DNA of 8,457 nt. It comes from CAZAMT01 sp964486145. Lineage in GTDB: Bacteria > Bacteroidota > Bacteroidia > Bacteroidales > JAAAOM01. The notes under the pieces were generated by a model that was given only the letters and a program-made list of their open reading frames with translations, was not told where the DNA came from and ran no database searches. Below, piece after piece: positions 6,278-8,457 of this stretch (the stretch's first letter is position 1; the number at the start of each line of letters is the position of its first letter). Location of the stretch: positions 1 through 8,457 of the forward strand of contig CAZAMT010000175.1 of assembly GCA_964486145.1 (NCBI GenBank). The letters are read 5' to 3'. The translations under genes and the position numbers were made by a program.

Positions 6278-7183
6278 TCATGTTTCTTTCATAGCTGCTG
6301 CCAATGCGATGGACATGAATTTGCTTTTTTGACTGTCTGCCCTGGAAGTTAAAACCACCGGAACCGATGCCCCCATAATAACTGCTGCCGAGGTTGCTCC
6401 ACCCAAAAAGTTTAGTGATTTGTATAGAACATTACCAGCATTAATCTCCGGCGCAAGGATGATGTCAACATCACCTGCTACCGTGCTTTCAATTTTTTTA
6501 AGTTTCGCTGCATCTTTTGAAACAGCGTTGTCCAATGCCAACGGGCCGTCCACGATACAACCTTTGATTTGCCCTCTTTTATTCATTATTGTTAACATGG
6601 CTGCATCCGTTGTTGCTTCCATCCGGGGATTAACTACCTCCACTGCACCTATTACTCCAACTTTGGGCTGTTCGGTTCCAAGTTTATGAAATAATTCGAC
6701 TGCATTCAGGAGAATAGCAATTTTCTCATTTAAATTTGGAGTTATATTCATAGCAGCATCGGTAACTGCCAGGAGTTTATGATAATAGGGTGATTCGAAT
6801 AAGGCGATGTGACTCAGAACTTCATTTTTTCTTAATCCGTTATCCTTTTGCAGGACTGCTTTGAGAAGGGGGCCTGTACTAACAAGGCCTTTCATAAGGA
6901 TGTTTGCCTCTCGGTTCCTTATTTTTTCAACGGCTTTAAAGGATGCATTTTCCGGAACCGGTTCATCAATTATATCGATTCCGGATATTTTAAAATCTAT
7001 GGATCGTGATATCTCACGGATTTTGTTTGCGTCACCTATCAAAATTGGCTCAATAAGGCCATATTCGCAGGCTTGCTTAATAGCAAACAATACATGTTCG
7101 TCCTCAGCAGCCGCTACTACCAACTTTTTACTTTGATGGTTTTTCGCAATGGTAAACAAGTCATCCAGAGATTTCAATCCCAT
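6278..7183 (-). CDS. ptb: Phosphate butyryltransferase / phosphate acyltransferase (EC 2.3.1.19)
   Basis: The enzyme exchanges CoA for phosphate on short acyl groups (butyryl-CoA + Pi giving butyryl-phosphate + CoA) and supplies the adjacent acyl kinases. The 301-residue product spans the whole PTA/PTB domain: AAAEDEHVLFAI at 24-35, MKGLVSTGPLLKAVL at 97-111, VTDAAMNITPN at 140-150, VVNPRMEATTDA at 183-194, CIVDGPLALDNA at 209-220, APEINAGNVLYKSL at 244-257 and LTSRADS at 278-284. Length and motifs match Ptb rather than the larger Pta. Close relatives are sometimes annotated as bifunctional enoyl-CoA hydratase/phosphate acetyltransferase, but no hydratase domain is present here. Its ATG lies one base after the ackA stop (TAG-C-ATG), which implies translational coupling, and buk follows. 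Butyryl-CoA, branched acyl-CoA or acetyl-CoA could each be the main substrate; pairing with buk favours C4 acids. Confidence 0.92.
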   Translation of the reverse strand: MGLKSLDDLFTIAKNHQSKKLVVAAAEDEHVLFAIKQACEYGLIEPILIGDANKIREISRSIDFKISGIDIIDEPVPENASFKAVEKIRNREANILMKGLVSTGPLLKAVLQKDNGLRKNEVLSHIALFESPYYHKLLAVTDAAMNITPNLNEKIAILLNAVELFHKLGTEQPKVGVIGAVEVVNPRMEATTDAAMLTIMNKRGQIKGCIVDGPLALDNAVSKDAAKLKKIESTVAGDVDIILAPEINAGNVLYKSLNFLGGATSAAVIMGASVPVVLTSRADSQKSKFMSIALAAAMKET

Positions 7184-7184
7184 G

Positions 7185-8411
7185 CTATTGTTCCTGTTTG
7201 GTTAACTTATGTTCTTTAATGATTTCCTGGGTATCTTTTGCAATTACAAGTTCTTCATTTGTAGGTATTACCATAGCAGCCACCTTGGATGAATCTTTGC
7301 TGATGATGACTTCTTTCGATCGAATACCTTCATTCTTTTTTTGATCAAACTCCAATCCCAAAAACTCAAGACCTTCACAGACAAGTTGTCTTGTTTCCGG
7401 ACCATTTTCACCAATTCCCCCGGAAAAGATAATCAAATCAACACCGCCCATTGCTGCAGCATAAGAGCCAATGAATTTTTTCACTCGATAAAAGTACATT
7501 TTCAATCCCAAATCTGCACGTTTGTTGTTGTTTTCCCAGGCTTCAATTTCAATTTCCCGCATATCGGAGGATACGCCGGTAATTCCAAGCATTCCACTTT
7601 GTTTATTGAACAATGTATTGGTTGATGACAAGCCAATTTCTTCTTTATCCATAATAAACGTAACAACGCCGATATCGAGATCACCACATCTCGTGCCCAT
7701 GATTAATCCTTCAATGGGAGTGAACCCCATCGAAGTGTCATATGACTTCCCTTTGTTTATGGCGCACATGGATGCTCCATTTCCGAGATGGCAGGTAATA
7801 ATTTTCATCGTATTGATGTCTTTACCAAGAATATCACATGCTCTGTTTGCGATATAACTGTGGCTGGTGCCATGAAATCCATATCGGCGGATACCGTATT
7901 TTTTATAAAGCGAATAAGGGATTGCATACATATAGGCATGTTCAGGCATCGTTTGATGAAATGCTGTATCAAATGTTGCCACCTGGGGAATACCCGGGAT
8001 GAGCAATTTCATTGCCTGGATGCCTTTCATGTTTGCCGGATTATGAAGCGGCGCCAGTTCAAAGCATTTTTTAATTTCCGATTCAACATGTTCATTAATA
8101 AATGCACTTTTATTGAATTGCTCACCTCCGTGTGCCACCCTGTGACCTACCGCATCTATATCATCCAGGCTTTTGAGACATCCGTGTTTTTCGCTTGTTA
8201 AAACTCCAAGGATATATTCAATACCATTTTGATGATCAAGTATTTCACCTTCGAATTTCACTTTCTGACCATCTTCTTTTTCATGCTTGATTAAAGAGCC
8301 CTGCATACCAACTTTATCCGCCAGGCCTTTTGCACAAACTGTTTGATCGGTCATGTTAAATAACTGGTATTTAATAGAAGAACTTCCACAGTTCAGGACT
8401 AATATTTTCAT
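7185..8411 (-). CDS. ackA: Acetate kinase (EC 2.7.2.1)
   Basis: The enzyme converts acetyl-phosphate and ADP to acetate and ATP, reversibly, in the cytoplasm. The 408-residue product carries the ASKHA-fold acetate kinase signatures at the same positions as the Methanosarcina enzyme: Asn7 in LNCGSSSIKY, Arg91 in GHRVAHGG, Asp148 in FDTAFH, His180 in YGFHGTSH, Arg241 in GTRCGDLD, the adenosine loop SGGIGENG at 330-337, and NEE at 385-387. I start it at the ATG at 8411, which gives the canonical MKILVLNCGSSS. An in-frame TTG at 8432 would add seven residues with no family support. It is the first gene of ackA-ptb-buk. Upstream on the minus strand, CAGGTTTG (8437 down to 8430) matches the -7 consensus at five of six fixed bases, but the window ends before a -33 element can be judged. 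No pta is adjacent; the phosphotransacylase next door is of the Ptb type. Confidence 0.97.
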   Translation of the reverse strand: MKILVLNCGSSSIKYQLFNMTDQTVCAKGLADKVGMQGSLIKHEKEDGQKVKFEGEILDHQNGIEYILGVLTSEKHGCLKSLDDIDAVGHRVAHGGEQFNKSAFINEHVESEIKKCFELAPLHNPANMKGIQAMKLLIPGIPQVATFDTAFHQTMPEHAYMYAIPYSLYKKYGIRRYGFHGTSHSYIANRACDILGKDINTMKIITCHLGNGASMCAINKGKSYDTSMGFTPIEGLIMGTRCGDLDIGVVTFIMDKEEIGLSSTNTLFNKQSGMLGITGVSSDMREIEIEAWENNNKRADLGLKMYFYRVKKFIGSYAAAMGGVDLIIFSGGIGENGPETRQLVCEGLEFLGLEFDQKKNEGIRSKEVIISKDSSKVAAMVIPTNEELVIAKDTQEIIKEHKLTKQEQ

Positions 8412-8457
8412 GTGTTTAAAATTTGTGACCAAACCTGAAATTTGGCACTCATTTCAA

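Noticed and set aside
7788..8201. 137-codon open frame on the plus strand opposite ackA
   Set aside because: It lies wholly antisense to a clear acetate kinase, is Cys/His/Phe-rich as expected from a shadow frame, and shows no recognisable domain.
8412..8432. In-frame TTG at 8432 as the ackA start
   Set aside because: It would add seven residues (starting Met-Val-Thr-Asn) before the universally conserved MKILVLNCGSSS; the ATG at 8411 gives the family's normal N-terminus and residue numbering.
8430..8437. CAGGTTTG as the ackA-operon promoter
   Set aside because: It differs from TAnnTTTG by one fixed base, would leave a leader of only about 15 nt, and the -33 region lies at the window edge, so it is mentioned only under ackA.

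Overview
The window looks like chromosomal sequence from a member of the Bacteroidota, most likely an anaerobic or facultative fermenter of the Marinilabiliales/Prolixibacteraceae type; this placement is inferred. The sequence supports it in four ways. The intergenic DNA is AT-rich. Start codons lack Shine-Dalgarno sequences and follow A-rich leaders. A perfect Bacteroidota -7 promoter element (TATATTTG, consensus TAnnTTTG) lies upstream of the tRNA. The gene content includes a DUF6588-type envelope protein, a small Bacteroidota-style outer-membrane protein and a heparinase II/III lipoprotein.

Layout from left to right. Positions 1-62 are AT-rich DNA downstream of the first gene, with no gene or clear hairpin. 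Positions 63-2078 (minus) hold a heparinase II/III-family lipoprotein. A tRNA-Lys(TTT) unit on the minus strand follows, complete with promoter (2318-2348), gene (2220-2292) and intrinsic terminator (2158-2194). Then comes a DUF6588-like secreted/outer-membrane protein (2537-3610, plus) with its own terminator. It converges on a small secreted outer-membrane beta-barrel-like protein (3666-4250, minus). An 80-bp AT-rich divergent promoter region separates that gene from an SDR-family oxidoreductase (4331-5041, plus). The SDR gene overlaps tail-to-tail by 20 bp with butyrate kinase.

The right third is a minus-strand fermentation cluster read in the order ackA (acetate kinase, 7185-8411), ptb (phosphate acyltransferase of the butyryltransferase type, 6278-7183) and buk (butyrate kinase, 5022-6152). 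ackA and ptb are 1 bp apart and almost certainly translationally coupled. ptb and buk are separated by 125 bp carrying a terminator-like hairpin and a longer imperfect inverted repeat that shares one arm with it, so buk may be expressed at a different level from ackA-ptb. Together the enzymes convert acyl-CoA to acyl-phosphate (Ptb) and acyl-phosphate to the free acid plus ATP (Buk, AckA), giving substrate-level phosphorylation with acetate, butyrate or branched-chain acids as products, or the reverse acid activation.

I see no mobile element, CRISPR array, defence system or other clearly new system. The most notable signals are the ackA-ptb-buk arrangement and the ptb-buk intergenic hairpins.
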